Origin: Abiotrophia sp. HMSC24B09
GTDB lineage: Bacteria; Bacillota; Bacilli; Lactobacillales; Aerococcaceae
Reading direction: 5' to 3'
DNA length: 8,041 nucleotides
NCBI RefSeq assembly: GCF_001815865.1
Contig: NZ_KV822197.1
Span: 41,830 to 49,870 of the forward strand
The position numbers and the translations under genes were made by a program. The notes under the pieces were generated by a model that was not told the origin of the DNA, did not search any database, and worked only from the letters and a program-made list of their open reading frames with translations. Of this stretch, positions 7,612 through 8,041 are shown piece after piece; position 1 is the stretch's first letter, and every line of letters starts with the position of its first letter.

Positions 7612-7635
7612 AAAATCGACGCTTCCGTCGATTTT
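7612..7635. promoter_or_regulatory. Palindromic operator of the TetR-MATE operon
   Basis: AAAATCGACG (7612-7621) and CGTCGATTTT (7626-7635) are perfect 10-bp inverted repeats around a 4-bp centre. The palindrome begins directly after the -10 box and covers the predicted transcription start (near 7629). The size and position are those of a TetR-dimer operator that blocks initiation. Binding by the adjacent TetR protein is inferred. Confidence 0.8.
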
Positions 7636-7664
7636 ATTATAATACTAGCTGAGCAAAGTGTCAA
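7636..7664 (-). promoter_or_regulatory. Consensus sigma-A promoter of the TetR-MATE operon
   Basis: Read on the - strand, a perfect TTGACA (7664-7659) and a perfect TATAAT (7641-7636) are separated by exactly 17 bp. The leader to the ATG at 7586 would be about 43 nt. An ideal promoter paired with a tight operator fits a system that is silent until induced and then strongly expressed. Confidence 0.92.
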
Positions 7665-7678
7665 GATATGGGATGGGT

Positions 7679-8012
7679 GGCTACCTGGAAAAGGCGGTAT
7701 TCCGGTAAATGCCCCGAAAATGAAGCGAGCTAGTGGTCCACTAGCTACCAGGAAAAAGGCAGAATCCGGGCTTTTGCCCCGAAAAGGCACGAGCTAGTGG
7801 TCCACTTTCAAGAGTGGTCCACTAGCTTCCCGGAAAAAGGCAGAATTCCGGCATTTGCCCCGAAATACCGCGAGCTAGTGGTCCACTTTCGAGAGTGGTC
7901 CACTAGCTACCCGGAAAAAGGCAGAAATCAGGCAATTGCCCTAAAAAGTCGCGAGCTAGTGATCCACTTTCAAGAGTGGTCCACTGGCTACCCGGAAAAA
8001 GGCAGAAATCAG
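7679..8012 (+). repeat. 81-bp palindromic repeat array, right copy (direct 11-mers)
   Basis: A partial leading unit (7679-7731) is followed by units whose first AGTGGTCCACT lies at 7732, 7796, 7877 and 7958. The last three are 81 bp apart and each has a second copy 17 bp downstream (7813, 7894, 7975). Unlike the other arrays, the second copy is the same orientation (AGTGGTCCACT, not AGTGGACCACT), so a hairpin would have a central T-T mismatch. The copy at 7958 reads AGTGATCCACT. The first unit lacks the loop and second 11-mer, so its period is 64 bp. Spacers keep the GGAAAAAGGCAGAA and GCCCCGAAA blocks. The array lies upstream of the TetR-MATE promoter, whose -35 box is 15 bp from its edge; the window end may cut the locus. 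The region holds no convincing gene. Confidence 0.92.
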
Positions 8013-8041
8013 ATTAAGTCCCTATAATTGTGTAAAAAGAA

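Noticed and set aside
7587..7790. N-terminal extension of the second TetR gene up to 7790
   Set aside because: It would translate the promoter, operator and repeat array, and no normal TetR protein has such an extension. The ATG at 7586 has its own ribosome site.
7797..8027. A 76-codon + strand open frame with GTG start and a 27-residue repeat
   Set aside because: The frame is open only because the 81-bp period equals 27 codons and the unit has no stop in that frame. An AAAAGG lies upstream, but the product has no recognisable fold, and the same unit is not conserved as a frame in the middle or left arrays.
8023..8028. TATAAT near the right edge as a + strand promoter
   Set aside because: No acceptable -35 box lies 16-18 bp upstream, and the window ends before any gene could be seen.

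Overview
The window looks like a chromosomal segment of a moderately GC-rich Gram-positive bacterium, most likely from the Lactobacillales. This rests on strong AAAGGAGG-type ribosome sites, short intergenic spacers, near-consensus sigma-A promoters, and the gene families: an FtsX-type ABC exporter with its ATPase, two TetR-family regulators and a MATE pump. I cannot fix the genus; an Aerococcaceae-like organism is only a guess. No tRNA, rRNA, CRISPR array or transposase is visible.

The window holds two regulator-plus-exporter cassettes. Cassette A (about 184-5290) has a TetR regulator on the + strand (4745-5290), divergent from an ATPase (4612-3911) and a very large permease (3588-223) on the - strand. 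The divergent promoters overlap back to back in a 132-bp gap that contains inverted-repeat operator candidates. Cassette B (5632-7664) is a - strand operon of a second TetR regulator (7586-6975) and a MATE efflux protein (6975-5632), joined by a one-base TAATG overlap. It is driven by a perfect TTGACA-N17-TATAAT promoter, directly followed by a 24-bp palindrome over the transcription start. Both cassettes read as self-contained, ligand-inducible export modules. Their substrates cannot be inferred from sequence.

The less ordinary content is in the non-coding DNA. An 81-bp tandem unit occurs in three separate intergenic arrays: 1-168 (inverted), about 5303-5562, and about 7679-8012. Each complete unit carries two 11-mers, AGTGGWCCACT, offset by exactly 17 bp. 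The spacer of the + oriented arrays carries a second small stem with an A/T tetraloop. In the left and middle arrays the two 11-mers face each other as an RNA-capable hairpin; in the right array they are direct copies. The arrays sit at cassette borders, so cassette A lies between inverted arrays and cassette B between directly oriented ones.

A different, unrelated 22-bp tandem repeat (about ten copies, 3644-3873) lies inside the ABC operon between the ATPase and permease genes. The permease carries a roughly 310-residue extracytoplasmic coiled coil with a proline-containing break near its midpoint, which suggests an antiparallel helical stalk.
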